Positions 40,382 to 49,070 of a stretch of DNA of 64,000 nucleotides are shown here, in pieces. The DNA is from Dyella_A sp049445995. GTDB lineage: Bacteria; Pseudomonadota; Gammaproteobacteria; Xanthomonadales; Rhodanobacteraceae. The position numbers were made by a program, and so were the translations under genes. The notes beneath the pieces are model-generated. The model was not told the origin of the DNA. It did no database searches and saw only the letters and a list, made by a program, of their open reading frames with translations. Positions within the stretch are counted from its first letter, which is position 1. Each line of letters starts with the position of its first letter. The stretch covers positions 62,001-126,000 of the forward strand of contig NZ_JBMSDZ010000009.1 in assembly GCF_049445995.1 (NCBI RefSeq), in the 5' to 3' direction.

Positions 40382-41770
40382 ATGGCCGATCAGGCGAGCG
40401 ACTTCATCAGGCAATCCCAGGCCATGGCCCAGCAATCGTGGGAGCAGTGGATGCGCTACCTGCAGCAGACCTCGACCCAGCCGCCGGCATCGCCGTTCGG
40501 TGGCATGGGCACCGGGTTTTCGCCGGGCGACCCGACGTTCGGCATGGGGGCCGCCACGGGCGCGCCGTTGAACGGTGTGCTCGAGCGCAGCCTCACCGGC
40601 ATCAAGGGCTACCTCGACTGGATGCAGCGCGCCGCCAGCAGCCAGGCCGATCCGCTGGGCACCGACTGGCAGGCGCAGATGCAGCAGTTGTTCGGCCACG
40701 CCGGCCAACCGTTTGCGCAGGCATTCGGCGGCATCGACAGCACCGCCGCGCAGGGTTTCGTACAGCAGTGGCAGGCCTGGCTGGCGGCGGTCGGGCAGGG
40801 CGGTTCGGCTGGTGCCGACTGGCACCGGCCCATGCACATGCCTGCCTTCGGCCTGCAGCGCGAGCAGCAGGAAAGGCAGCAGGCGCTGATGGCCGCGATG
40901 CTCGACAGCGCCGAACAGCAGCGGCGCTACCAGGCGCTGATCCTGCGTGCGAACGCGCAGGGGCTGGAGCGCCTGCAGGACAGGCTGGCCGAGCACTCCG
41001 AGCCCGGCCGGCAGATCGAATCGCTGAAGGCGCTGTACGACCTGTGGGTCGACTCGGTCGAGGAGGCCTATGCCGAGATCGCGCTCAGCGACGAATTCCG
41101 CGAGGTCTACGGCGCCATGGTCAACGCGCAGATGCTTGAGCGCCAACTCATGCAGCAACAGCTGGAAGAACTGTGCCGCCAGCTCGGCCTGCCCACGCGC
41201 AGCGAGGTCGACAGCCTGGGCAAGCGCCTGCAGGAAGTGCGGCGCGAGCAGCGTGCGGCCAGCCGCGGCGACGCGGACGAAGAATTCGCTGTGCTGCGCA
41301 CCGAACTGGCGGCCCTGAAGAAACAGCTGGACGGTGCCGGCCTCTCCAACCGGCCGACGGCGCCTGATACGGCGCCCCATCCGGCCAGCGTTGCGAAATC
41401 GCCGGCGCCAAGAATTGCCGCGAAGAAGGCCGTGGCGAAGAAGGCGGCGTCTTCCGCCGGCGCGCCCGCCATGCGCAAGCACTCATCGGCGAAGGCCAGG
41501 CCGTCGGCCCGGTCGGCGGCAAAAAAGACGGTCCCGGACCACGCCGTCGTGAAAAAGGCCGTCTCGAAGAAAAAGCCGGCGACGCGGCCGGCCGCGGTCA
41601 AGAAGGCCGCCCCGGCGGTGGTGCCGGCTCCGGCACCGGCGGCCAGTGGCAGTCGCAAGCGAGCGGCGGCGCGCTCGCGCCGGATGGCGGTGACGAAGGC
41701 TCCGGGGGGCAAGCGGCGTTCGATCGTCGGCCCGGGCACCCCTGCGCCGCGCCGCGCGGGGCGCAAGTAA
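40382..41770 (+). CDS. phaE: class III PHA synthase subunit PhaE with basic tail
   Basis: PhaE-like partner of class III polyhydroxyalkanoate synthase, 462 residues, starting MADQASDFIRQSQAMAQQSWEQWM at ATG 40382. Residues ~1-300 show the PhaE pattern: Trp/Gln-rich helices and a conserved ESLKALYDLWVDSVEEAYAE...F block. The last ~120 residues (about 340-462) are Lys/Ala/Pro/Arg-rich with AAKKAVAKKA-type repeats, like histone H1 or the tail of phasin PhaF. Such tails bind DNA in PhaF/PhaM, so granule-nucleoid tethering is an inference. phaC follows 3-9 bp later. A TACGAT at 40347 may be the -10; no good -35 was seen. Confidence 0.82.
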   Translation: MADQASDFIRQSQAMAQQSWEQWMRYLQQTSTQPPASPFGGMGTGFSPGDPTFGMGAATGAPLNGVLERSLTGIKGYLDWMQRAASSQADPLGTDWQAQMQQLFGHAGQPFAQAFGGIDSTAAQGFVQQWQAWLAAVGQGGSAGADWHRPMHMPAFGLQREQQERQQALMAAMLDSAEQQRRYQALILRANAQGLERLQDRLAEHSEPGRQIESLKALYDLWVDSVEEAYAEIALSDEFREVYGAMVNAQMLERQLMQQQLEELCRQLGLPTRSEVDSLGKRLQEVRREQRAASRGDADEEFAVLRTELAALKKQLDGAGLSNRPTAPDTAPHPASVAKSPAPRIAAKKAVAKKAASSAGAPAMRKHSSAKARPSARSAAKKTVPDHAVVKKAVSKKKPATRPAAVKKAAPAVVPAPAPAASGSRKRAAARSRRMAVTKAPGGKRRSIVGPGTPAPRRAGRK

Positions 41771-41779
41771 GGGATGGCC

Positions 41780-42844
41780 ATGTACACACCGCTGCGCATC
41801 GACCCGGCCCAGGCGCTGGCCGAGATCAACCGTTTCCAGCACAAGCTGGCGGCCGGCATGCAGAACCTGCCGAAACTCGGCGAGCCGCACTACGCCAACA
41901 CGCCGCGCGAGCTGGTCTACAGCGAGGACAAGCTCAAGGTGTGGCACTTCACCGGCAGCCGCCCCACCGCGAAGACGCCGGTGCTGATCGTCTACGCCCT
42001 GGTCAACACGGTATGGATGACCGACCTGCAGCCCGACCGCTCGCTGGTGCGCAACCTGCTCGGGCAGGGCGAGGACGTCTACCTGATCGACTGGGGCTAC
42101 CCCGACGGCGCCGATCGCTGGCTCACGCTGGACGATTACCTCAACGGCTACCTCGACCGCTGCGTCGACGTGGTGCGTCATCGCCACGGGCTCGATGCGC
42201 TCAACCTGCTCGGCATCTGCCAGGGCGGTGCATTCTCGCTGTGCTACACGGCGATGCACCCGGACAAGGTGAAGAACCTGATCACCATGGTCACCCCGGT
42301 GGATTTCCACACGCCGGACAACATGCTCTCGCACTGGGTGCAGAACCTCGACGTCGACCGCTTCGTCGACGTGATGGGCAACATCCCCGCGGGGCTGATG
42401 AACTGGGTCTACCTCACGCTCAAGCCGCTGCGACTGAACCAGCAGAAATACGTGGGCCTGGTCGACATCCTCGACAACCCGGCCGAGCTGGAGAACTTCC
42501 TGCGGATGGAGAAGTGGATCTTCGATTCGCCCGACCAGGCCGGCGAAGCCTTCCGCCAGTTCATCAAGGATTTCTACCAGGGCAACAAGCTGGTCAGGCG
42601 CTCGCTGGAGATCGGTGGGCGTCCGGTCGACCTGGGACTGATCCAGCAGCCGGTGCTCAACATCTACGCCGAACAGGATCACCTGGTGCCGCCCGACGCT
42701 TCGCGCGCGCTGCGCCAGCACATCGGCACGCGCGACTACACCGAGGTGGCATTCAAGGGCGGGCACATCGGCATCTACGTCTCCGGTCGGGCTCAGCGCG
42801 AGGTGCCGCCGGCGATCCACCAGTGGCTGCGTGCGCGCGGCTGA
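41780..42844 (+). CDS. phaC: class III polyhydroxyalkanoate synthase subunit PhaC
   Basis: PhaC (354 residues, alpha/beta hydrolase fold) polymerises 3-hydroxyacyl-CoA into storage polyester. The lipase-like box GICQGG puts the nucleophile Cys at residue 148. The Asp is in AEQDHLVPP and the His in KGGHIGIYVS. The length of about 355 residues and the adjacent phaE mark class III rather than class I/II (about 560). ATG 41780 is preferred because AAGGG lies 6 bp upstream; ATG 41774 is in frame but too close. No phaA, phaB or granule regulator is nearby. Confidence 0.93.
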   Translation: MYTPLRIDPAQALAEINRFQHKLAAGMQNLPKLGEPHYANTPRELVYSEDKLKVWHFTGSRPTAKTPVLIVYALVNTVWMTDLQPDRSLVRNLLGQGEDVYLIDWGYPDGADRWLTLDDYLNGYLDRCVDVVRHRHGLDALNLLGICQGGAFSLCYTAMHPDKVKNLITMVTPVDFHTPDNMLSHWVQNLDVDRFVDVMGNIPAGLMNWVYLTLKPLRLNQQKYVGLVDILDNPAELENFLRMEKWIFDSPDQAGEAFRQFIKDFYQGNKLVRRSLEIGGRPVDLGLIQQPVLNIYAEQDHLVPPDASRALRQHIGTRDYTEVAFKGGHIGIYVSGRAQREVPPAIHQWLRARG

Positions 42845-42863
42845 TTCCGGAGGATATCGAACC

Positions 42864-43055
42864 ATGACCGAAGGCAAGCGGCTGCAGCGCTCCGGCACCC
42901 ACCGCAGCATTGCCGGCGTGTGTGGCGGCATCGCCGACTACTACGGCTGGGATCCCGCCCTGGTGCGCGTGGGATGGATCGTGCTGACCCTGCTGGGAGG
43001 CTCCGGCATACTGCTCTATCTGGTGCTGTGGCTGGTGATGCCGAAGGCCGCCTGA
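42864..43055 (+). CDS. small PspC-domain membrane protein
   Basis: A 63-residue protein consisting of one PspC domain: LQRSGTHRSIAGVCGGIADYYGWDPALVRVGWIVLTLLGGSGILLYLVLWLVMP in translation. The GVCGGIA motif and a long hydrophobic helix are typical. PspC domains occur in envelope-stress proteins, but stand-alone copies like this have no firm role. It starts at ATG 42864 after a strong CCGGAGGA. It is 19 bp after phaC, so possibly cotranscribed. Confidence 0.88.
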   Translation: MTEGKRLQRSGTHRSIAGVCGGIADYYGWDPALVRVGWIVLTLLGGSGILLYLVLWLVMPKAA

Positions 43056-43128
43056 GCCGGGCCGGCCCCTTGCGCAACACCATGCCGCGCGCCGCGCGGC
43101 CAACTTTTCCGACGTACGAAGACTCCCG

Positions 43129-44142
43129 ATGGATTACGACCGTTACGACCGCGTCCGTGCCGTGCAATGGCAGGGCGATCACCTGCGACTGCTCGACCAG
43201 CGCCGGCTCCCGCACGAAGAGCGCTGGATGGATTGCCGGACCGCCGCCGACGTGACCCTGGCCATTCGCGACCTGGTGGTGCGCGGCGCGCCGGCGATCG
43301 GCATTGCCGCCGCCTGGGGCGTGGTGCTTGCCGCGCAGCAGGGTGCGCCGCTGGACACGGCGCTGGCGATGCTGCGCGCGGCGCGACCGACGGCGGTCAA
43401 CCTGATGTGGGCGCTGGACCGCATGAAGCAGCGCATCGCCGCCGGCGCCGATGCTGCCGCACTGGCGGTCGAAGCCCAGGCGATCCAGGACGAAGACCTC
43501 GCCGCCAACCGGCACATGGGCGAGCTGGGCGCGGCGCTGATCGCGCCGGGCTCGGGCGTATTGACCCACTGCAACACCGGCTCGCTGGCCACCGCCGGGT
43601 TCGGCACGGCGCTCGGTGTGATCCGCGCCGGCGTCGCCGGCGGACGCATCGATCACGTCTATGCCGGCGAGACGCGGCCGTGGCAGCAGGGCGCGCGGCT
43701 GACCATGTACGAGCTGGTGCGCGACGGCATCCCGGCCAGACTGATCGCCGACTCGGCCGCGGCCCATCTCATGAAATCCGGCGCCGTGCAGTGGGTGATC
43801 GTCGGCGCCGATCGCATTGCGGCCAACGGCGACACCGCCAACAAGATCGGCACCTACCAGCTCGCCATCGCCGCGCGCCATCACGGCGTGAAGTTCATGG
43901 TGGTGGCACCGTCCTCGACGGTGGACATGGCCACGCCCGACGGCGAAGCGATCGAGATCGAGCTGCGCGACGCCACCGAGCTGCTCTCCACCGGCGGGCA
44001 GCGCACCGTGGTGGAGGGTGCCGAGGCGTGGAACCCGGTGTTCGACGTCACCCCGGCCGAACTGATCGACGCCATCGTCACCGAGCGCGGCGTGATCGAG
44101 CGGCCCGACGCGGCCGTGATGCAGGCGGTCTTCGGCGGGTGA
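43129..44142 (+). CDS. mtnA: methylthioribose-1-phosphate isomerase
   Basis: MtnA (337 residues) converts 5-methylthioribose-1-phosphate to methylthioribulose-1-phosphate in methionine salvage. It is an eIF2B-alpha-like fold. VVRGAPAIGIAAAWG binds the substrate, GVLTHCNTGSLATAGFGTALG holds the catalytic Cys, and IVGADRIAANGDTANKIGTYQLAI holds the catalytic Asp. It starts at ATG 43129. No other salvage genes are in the window. It overlaps the GtrA-like gene by 4 bp (GTGA). Confidence 0.95.
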   Translation: MDYDRYDRVRAVQWQGDHLRLLDQRRLPHEERWMDCRTAADVTLAIRDLVVRGAPAIGIAAAWGVVLAAQQGAPLDTALAMLRAARPTAVNLMWALDRMKQRIAAGADAAALAVEAQAIQDEDLAANRHMGELGAALIAPGSGVLTHCNTGSLATAGFGTALGVIRAGVAGGRIDHVYAGETRPWQQGARLTMYELVRDGIPARLIADSAAAHLMKSGAVQWVIVGADRIAANGDTANKIGTYQLAIAARHHGVKFMVVAPSSTVDMATPDGEAIEIELRDATELLSTGGQRTVVEGAEAWNPVFDVTPAELIDAIVTERGVIERPDAAVMQAVFGG

Positions 44143-44549
44143 GGTTGCCGCGCGACATCACGCTGTTCGCGATCGGCGGCGTGCTCGGCCTGCTCATCGA
44201 CGCGGCGGTGGTGCAGGCGCTGGTGGGCCTGCAGCACTGGAACGCCTACCTCGCGCGCGTGGTGTCGTTCCTGCTCGCCGCCACGTTCACCTGGTGGTGG
44301 AACCGGCGGCACACCTTCGCGGGCCGTTCCAGCGGGCGTCGTGCGCATGCCGAATGGCTGCACTGGCTGGCGCTGATGAGCGCCGGTGCGGTGGTCAACT
44401 ACGGCGTGTACGTGCTGTGCCTGCAGCTGTTTCCGGTCTGGCATCGGTGGCCGGCACTGGCCGCGGCGGTCGGATCGGCGGTGGCTGCGCTGGTCAATTT
44501 TTCGGCAGCACGCGGGGTGCTTTTCCGTCACCCCAAGACACCGCGCTAA
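44139..44549 (+). CDS. GtrA-like membrane protein
   Basis: A 136-residue protein with four hydrophobic helices and the GtrA family pattern: FAIGGVLGLLIDAAVVQAL, then ARVVSFLLAATFTWWWNRRHTF, where WxWNRxxTF is the signature. GtrA proteins are thought to flip polyprenyl-linked sugars or to help glycan decoration. It starts at GTG 44139, overlapping the mtnA stop (GTGA). A TTG at 44145 is an alternative. The partner glycosyltransferase is not adjacent. Confidence 0.85.
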   Translation: MRLPRDITLFAIGGVLGLLIDAAVVQALVGLQHWNAYLARVVSFLLAATFTWWWNRRHTFAGRSSGRRAHAEWLHWLALMSAGAVVNYGVYVLCLQLFPVWHRWPALAAAVGSAVAALVNFSAARGVLFRHPKTPR

Positions 44550-44561
44550 GTGATTGATGCA

Positions 44562-44604
44562 AAAGCACTAAATACTGCCGTACAAAGTGCTTTCGTGGTA
44601 CACT
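44562..44604 (+). promoter_or_regulatory. gyrA promoter (extended -10) with upstream dyad
   Basis: TGG-TACACT (44596-44604) is an extended -10; no good -35 is seen at 17-18 bp. Directly upstream, AAAGCACT (44562-44569) and AGTGCTTT (44586-44593) form a dyad with 16 bp between, a possible operator. The leader then contains GCGCC-TGA-GGCGC and, 11 nt later, eight T (44660-44667), 21 bp before gyrA. Confidence 0.5.
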
Positions 44605-44688
44605 GCGCAGCTTGAATTCCGGGTCGCTTGCGCACGCGCCTGAGGCGCTGGCGATGCGGTTTTTTTTCGTTCACTGGGAAGCCGATTG

Positions 44689-47301
44689 ATGGCAGAACTC
44701 GCCAAAGAAGTCATCCGCGTCAATATCGAAGACGAGATGCGCCAGAGTTACCTCGACTACGCCATGAGCGTGATCGTGGGACGCGCCCTCCCGGACGTGC
44801 GCGACGGCCTCAAGCCGGTCCATCGCCGCGTGCTTTTTGCGATGAGTGAGCTGGGCAACGCCTGGAACAAGCCGTACAAGAAGTCGGCCCGCGTGGTCGG
44901 TGACGTCATCGGTAAATACCATCCGCACGGCGATGCCTCGGTCTACGACGCCATCGTGCGCATGGCGCAGCCGTTCTCGCTGCGCTACATGCTGGTCGAC
45001 GGCCAGGGCAACTTCGGTTCGGTCGACGGCGACAACGCGGCGGCGATGCGCTACACCGAGGTGCGCATGTCGCGCCTCACCCACGAGCTGCTGGCGGACA
45101 TCGACAAGGAAACCGTCGACTTCGGGCCCAACTACGACGAGAGCGAGCACGAGCCGCTGGTGCTTCCCACCCGGGTGCCGGCACTGCTGATCAACGGCTC
45201 GGCCGGCATCGCGGTGGGCATGGCCACCAACATTCCGCCGCACAACCTCACCGAGGTGATCGGCGCGACCATCGCGCTGATCGATGCCCCGTCGCTGGGC
45301 ATCGACGAGCTGATGACCTATATCCCGGGGCCGGACTTTCCCACCCACGGCATCATCAACGGCTCGGCCGGCATCGTCGAGGCGTATCGCACCGGCCGCG
45401 GCCGCATCCTGGTGCGTGCGCGCACCGAGATCGAGACCGAGCCGAACGGCCGCGAGACGATCCTCATCCACGAGTTGCCGTACCAGGTGAACAAGGCGCG
45501 GCTGATCGAGAAGATCGCCGAGCTGGTGAAGGAAAAGAAGCTCGAAGGCATCAGCGAGCTGCGCGACGAGTCCGACAAGGACGGCATGCGCGTGGTGATC
45601 GAGATCCGTCGCGACGCGATGGCCGACGTGGTGCTCAACAACCTGTTCCAGCAGACCCAGCTGCAGGTCACCTTCGGCATCAACATGGTGGCGCTGCTCG
45701 ACGGCCAGCCGAAACTGCTCAACCTGAAGGACATCCTCGAGGCCTTCATCCGTCATCGCCGCGAGGTGGTGACCCGCCGCACCATCTTCGATCTGCGCAA
45801 GGCCCGCGCCCGCGCGCACATCCTCGAAGGCCTCACCGTCGCGCTGGCCAACATCGACGAGATGATCGAGCTGATCAAGACCTCGGCCTCGCCGGCCGAG
45901 GCGCGCGAGCGCATGCTGGCGCGCAAGTGGCAGCCGGGCATGGTGGGGGCGCTGCTTTCCGCCGCCGGCGCCGATGCGTCGCGTCCGGAGGACATGGACC
46001 CGCGCGACGGGCTCAAGGCCGAGGGCTACCAGTTGTCCGACGTGCAGGCGCAGGAAATCCTCGCCATGCGCCTGCACCGCCTCACCGGGCTGGAGCAGGA
46101 GAAGCTGTCCGACGAATACCGCCAGATCCTCGACACCATCCGCGGGCTGATCGAGATCCTGGAAAATCCCGAGGTGCTGCTCAACGTGATCCGCGAGGAG
46201 CTGGAGGCGATCAAGACCGAGTTCGGCGACGCGCGCCGCACCGAGATCCAGGTCTCGCAGGAAGACCTCAACGTACTCGACCTGATCGCGCCGGAAGACG
46301 TGGTGGTGACGCTGTCGCATACCGGCTACATCAAGCGCCAGCCGGCCAGCACCTACCGGTCGCAGCGCCGCGGCGGCAAGGGCCGTTCGGCCTCCGCGCT
46401 GAAGGACGAGGACGTCGTCGAGCAGCTGTGGGTGGTCAACACGCACGACACGCTGCTGGCGTTCTCCAGCACCGGTCGCGTCTACTGGCTGAAGGTGTAC
46501 CAGATCCCGGAGGCCGGCCCGAACGCGCGCGGCAAGCCGATCGTCAACCTGCTGCCGCTGGCCGAGGGCGAGAAGGTGCAGGCGGTGCTGCCGGTGCGCG
46601 AGTACGCCGAGGACCGCTTCGTGTTCTTCGCCACCCGCAACGGCACGGTGAAGAAGACCCCGTTGCCGGAGTTCGCCTTCCAGCTGCAGAAGGGCAAGCA
46701 GGCGATCAACCTGGCCGACGGCGATGCGCTGGTGAACGTGGCGCTTACCGACGGCAACAGCGACGTGCTGCTGTTCGCCTCCAACGGCAAGGTCAACCGC
46801 TTCGACGAGAACACCGTGCGCTCGATGGGCCGCACCGCCACCGGCGTGCGCGGCATGCGACTGGCGGAGGGCGTCGAGGTGGTGTCGATGATCGTGGCGG
46901 CCGAGGGCGACATCCTCACCGCCACCGCCCGCGGCTACGGCAAGCGCACCGCGCTCGACGAATTCCCGAAGAAGGGCCGTGGCACGCAGGGCGTGATCGG
47001 CATCCAGTGTTCCGGGCGCAACGGTCCGCTGGTCGCCGCGGTGCAGGTCACCGAGGCGCACGAGCTGATGCTGATCTCCAACCAGGGCACCCTGGTGCGC
47101 ACCCGCGTCGCCGAAGTCTCGCAGCTCGGCCGCAACACCCAGGGCGTCACCCTGATCAGGCTGCCGGCCGACGAGGTCCTGGTCAGCGTGGTGCGGCTGG
47201 AGGCCGAGGAGGACAACGGCGAAGAGACCGAGGCATTGGTGCCTGAAGGCCAGCCGCCGCAGGCCGATGCCGACACGGCGCCGGCCGGCGACGAGGCCTG
47301 A
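44689..47301 (+). CDS. gyrA: DNA gyrase subunit A
   Basis: GyrA (870 residues) is the DNA-breaking subunit of gyrase. Catalytic Tyr122 is in AAMRYTEVRMS. The quinolone-resistance region reads GKYHPHGDASVYDAIVRM, so residue 83 (E. coli numbering fits exactly) is Ala rather than Ser, with Asp87 kept. The C-terminal beta-pinwheel begins after about residue 525 and includes the GyrA box QRRGGKG. The tail is acidic. It starts at ATG 44689 (MAELAKEVIRVNIEDEM). Confidence 0.98.
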   Translation: MAELAKEVIRVNIEDEMRQSYLDYAMSVIVGRALPDVRDGLKPVHRRVLFAMSELGNAWNKPYKKSARVVGDVIGKYHPHGDASVYDAIVRMAQPFSLRYMLVDGQGNFGSVDGDNAAAMRYTEVRMSRLTHELLADIDKETVDFGPNYDESEHEPLVLPTRVPALLINGSAGIAVGMATNIPPHNLTEVIGATIALIDAPSLGIDELMTYIPGPDFPTHGIINGSAGIVEAYRTGRGRILVRARTEIETEPNGRETILIHELPYQVNKARLIEKIAELVKEKKLEGISELRDESDKDGMRVVIEIRRDAMADVVLNNLFQQTQLQVTFGINMVALLDGQPKLLNLKDILEAFIRHRREVVTRRTIFDLRKARARAHILEGLTVALANIDEMIELIKTSASPAEARERMLARKWQPGMVGALLSAAGADASRPEDMDPRDGLKAEGYQLSDVQAQEILAMRLHRLTGLEQEKLSDEYRQILDTIRGLIEILENPEVLLNVIREELEAIKTEFGDARRTEIQVSQEDLNVLDLIAPEDVVVTLSHTGYIKRQPASTYRSQRRGGKGRSASALKDEDVVEQLWVVNTHDTLLAFSSTGRVYWLKVYQIPEAGPNARGKPIVNLLPLAEGEKVQAVLPVREYAEDRFVFFATRNGTVKKTPLPEFAFQLQKGKQAINLADGDALVNVALTDGNSDVLLFASNGKVNRFDENTVRSMGRTATGVRGMRLAEGVEVVSMIVAAEGDILTATARGYGKRTALDEFPKKGRGTQGVIGIQCSGRNGPLVAAVQVTEAHELMLISNQGTLVRTRVAEVSQLGRNTQGVTLIRLPADEVLVSVVRLEAEEDNGEETEALVPEGQPPQADADTAPAGDEA

Positions 47302-47325
47302 TCACTCGCCAGTGATGGCACCACG

Positions 47326-47354
47326 AAAAACCCCGGCCTGCGCCGGGGTTTTTT
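47326..47354 (+). terminator. intrinsic terminator after gyrA
   Basis: AAAAACCCCGGC / GCCGGGGTTTTTT with loop CTGC. The A-tract on the other side makes it symmetrical. The remaining gap to 47566 holds only the Hsp20 promoter candidates. Confidence 0.9.
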
Positions 47355-47492
47355 CGTTTCATCGACGAGAGAGCCTCAACCTGACGCCATGCGCGTGAGC
47401 AACAGGCAGCGCACCCGCATCCGGTGCTCCTTGTGGCGCGGATGGCGGGCAGGTTCCCGGGGATCCTGAACCGCGCCGGCCGCGGCTGTCGC

Positions 47493-47549
47493 CTTGAATC
47501 GCGGCCGGCCGCACCTACTTGACAGGCAAGCGGCGCGCACGCCGTAACC
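47493..47549 (+). promoter_or_regulatory. promoter candidates upstream of the small heat-shock gene
   Basis: CTTGAA (47493-47498) with CACCTACT 13 bp later is a weak sigma-32-like pair, expected for an Hsp20 gene. A consensus TTGACA follows at 47519-47524, but its -10 (TAACCT at 47545) is 20 bp away. Either could serve; neither is certain. Confidence 0.3.
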
Positions 47550-47566
47550 TTTTCGAGGAGTCAGCC

Positions 47567-48016
47567 ATGAGCAACCGCAACCCGATGCAGTGGAGCGCCA
47601 CCCGCATGTTTCCGGAGGAAGTCCGCCAGGTCTTCGACCGCTTCTTCCAGACCGAGGACGGCGATGCCTCCAACGTGGTGACCAGCCAGTGGGCGCCGCA
47701 CGTGGACATCCGCGAGGACGACCAGCGCTTCGTGATCCTGGCCGACATCCCGGGCGTGGATCCGGCGCAGATCGAAGTGAGCATGGAGAAGGGCATCCTG
47801 ACCATCAAGGGCGAGCGCCAGGCACCGAGCGGTGACAACAGCAAGTACACCCGGGTCGAGCGCGCCCACGGCGTGTTCCATCGCCGCTTTACGCTGCCGG
47901 ACAGCGCCGATGCCGAGGGCATCACCGCCACCGGCAAGTTCGGCGTGCTGGAAATCGCCATCCCCAAGAAGCCGCTGGCCACGCCGCGCCGCATCACCAT
48001 CAACGCGGCCGAGTAA
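47567..48016 (+). CDS. Hsp20/alpha-crystallin family small heat-shock protein
   Basis: Cytoplasmic holdase of 149 residues. The alpha-crystallin domain spans about residues 40-140: WAPHVDIREDDQRFVILADIPGVDPAQIEVSMEKGILTIKGER in translation, then FHRRFTLPD and the family G-x-L motif (FGVLEIAIPKK). It starts at ATG 47567 with GAGGAG 6 bp upstream. It is followed after 75 bp by a J-domain co-chaperone, so the pair may form a stress unit. Confidence 0.93.
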   Translation: MSNRNPMQWSATRMFPEEVRQVFDRFFQTEDGDASNVVTSQWAPHVDIREDDQRFVILADIPGVDPAQIEVSMEKGILTIKGERQAPSGDNSKYTRVERAHGVFHRRFTLPDSADAEGITATGKFGVLEIAIPKKPLATPRRITINAAE

Positions 48017-48091
48017 GCTGACCCCGACCGCATCCGCGGCAGGCACATGCCCGCCGCGGAACCTGCATGATCCGTCGCCGGGGAGAGGTGA

Positions 48092-48991
48092 GTGGAGTTC
48101 AAAGACTATTACGACATCCTGGGCGTGAAGCCCGATGCCAGCGAGGCGGAGATCAAGGCCGCCTATCGCAAGCTGGCGCGGCAATACCATCCGGACAAGA
48201 ACAAGGAGTCCGGTGCCGAGGACAGGTTCAAGGCCATCAACGAGGCCAACGAGGTGCTGCGCGACAAGGAAAAGCGCCGCGCCTACGATCAGGTGCGCGC
48301 CGGCGGCTACCGCGGCGGTGAGCAGTTCCGCCCGCCGCCGGGCTTCGGCCAGGGCTATGACTTTGGCCACGGCGGCGCCGGTGAGGGCGACTTCAGCGAC
48401 TTCTTCGAGAGCCTGTTCGGTCGCGGCGCGGGCGGCCATCGCGGCCAGCCCCGCGCGCGGCGCGGTCGCGACGTGCAGGCGCAGGTGCAGATCGATCTGC
48501 AGACCGCGTTCGACGGCGGCCGCACCCGTGTGGCGCTGCACGACGGCCACGGCAACGAGCGCGTGCTGGAAGTGAAGATCCCGGCCGGCATCCAGCCGGG
48601 GCAGGTGATCCGGCTGTCCGGCCAGGGCCATGCCGGCGCGGCAGGCGGCCCCAACGGCGACCTGCTGCTGGAAGTGGCGATCCGCGATGACGCCCGCTTC
48701 AAGCTGGACGGGCGCAACGTGCTGCACGTGCTGCCGATCGCCCCCTGGGAGGCGGCGCTGGGCGCCACGGTGCCGGTGCCGACGCTGGCCGGCACGGTGG
48801 ATCTGCGCATTCCGGCCGGTTCGCAGTCGGGCAAGAAGCTGCGGCTGAAGGGCCGCGGCATGCCCGGTTCGCCGCCCGGCGACCAGCTGGTGGAGCTGTC
48901 TATCCGCACGCCACCGGCCGACGACGACAAGCAGCGCAAGGCCTACGAGTCGCTGCACAGGCACTTTGCGGACTACGACCCGCGCGGCTGA
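48092..48991 (+). CDS. cbpA: DnaJ-class co-chaperone, CbpA type
   Basis: J-domain protein of 299 residues. The J-domain with HPD is at residues 1-70 (DYYDILGVKPDASEAEIKAAYRKLARQYHPDKNK). A Gly/Phe-rich linker follows (about 75-120) and then two C-terminal substrate-binding beta domains. No CXXCXGXG zinc repeats are present, so it is CbpA-like rather than DnaJ. It starts at GTG 48092 after GGGGAGAGG. It should stimulate DnaK ATPase. Confidence 0.93.
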   Translation: MEFKDYYDILGVKPDASEAEIKAAYRKLARQYHPDKNKESGAEDRFKAINEANEVLRDKEKRRAYDQVRAGGYRGGEQFRPPPGFGQGYDFGHGGAGEGDFSDFFESLFGRGAGGHRGQPRARRGRDVQAQVQIDLQTAFDGGRTRVALHDGHGNERVLEVKIPAGIQPGQVIRLSGQGHAGAAGGPNGDLLLEVAIRDDARFKLDGRNVLHVLPIAPWEAALGATVPVPTLAGTVDLRIPAGSQSGKKLRLKGRGMPGSPPGDQLVELSIRTPPADDDKQRKAYESLHRHFADYDPRG

Positions 48992-49019
48992 AACGTGGCC
49001 GGTCCGCAGGCATCCAACG

Positions 49020-49046
49020 AACACGGCGCCCGCGGGCGCCGTGTTT
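49020..49046. terminator. hairpin terminator between cbpA and pilH
   Basis: Perfect 11-bp stem AACACGGCGCC / GGCGCCGTGTT with loop CGCG. A short T-run follows on the plus strand. It sits between convergent genes and may serve both. Confidence 0.7.
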
Positions 49047-49070
49047 GGTGTCCGGCGATGGCCGCGCCGG

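Noticed and set aside
43056..43128. SAM or other riboswitch before mtnA
   Set aside because: The gap is only 73 bp and shows no SAM-type stem arrangement.
44671..47061. A 796-codon minus-strand open frame opposite gyrA
   Set aside because: Antisense shadow of gyrA with no recognisable domain.
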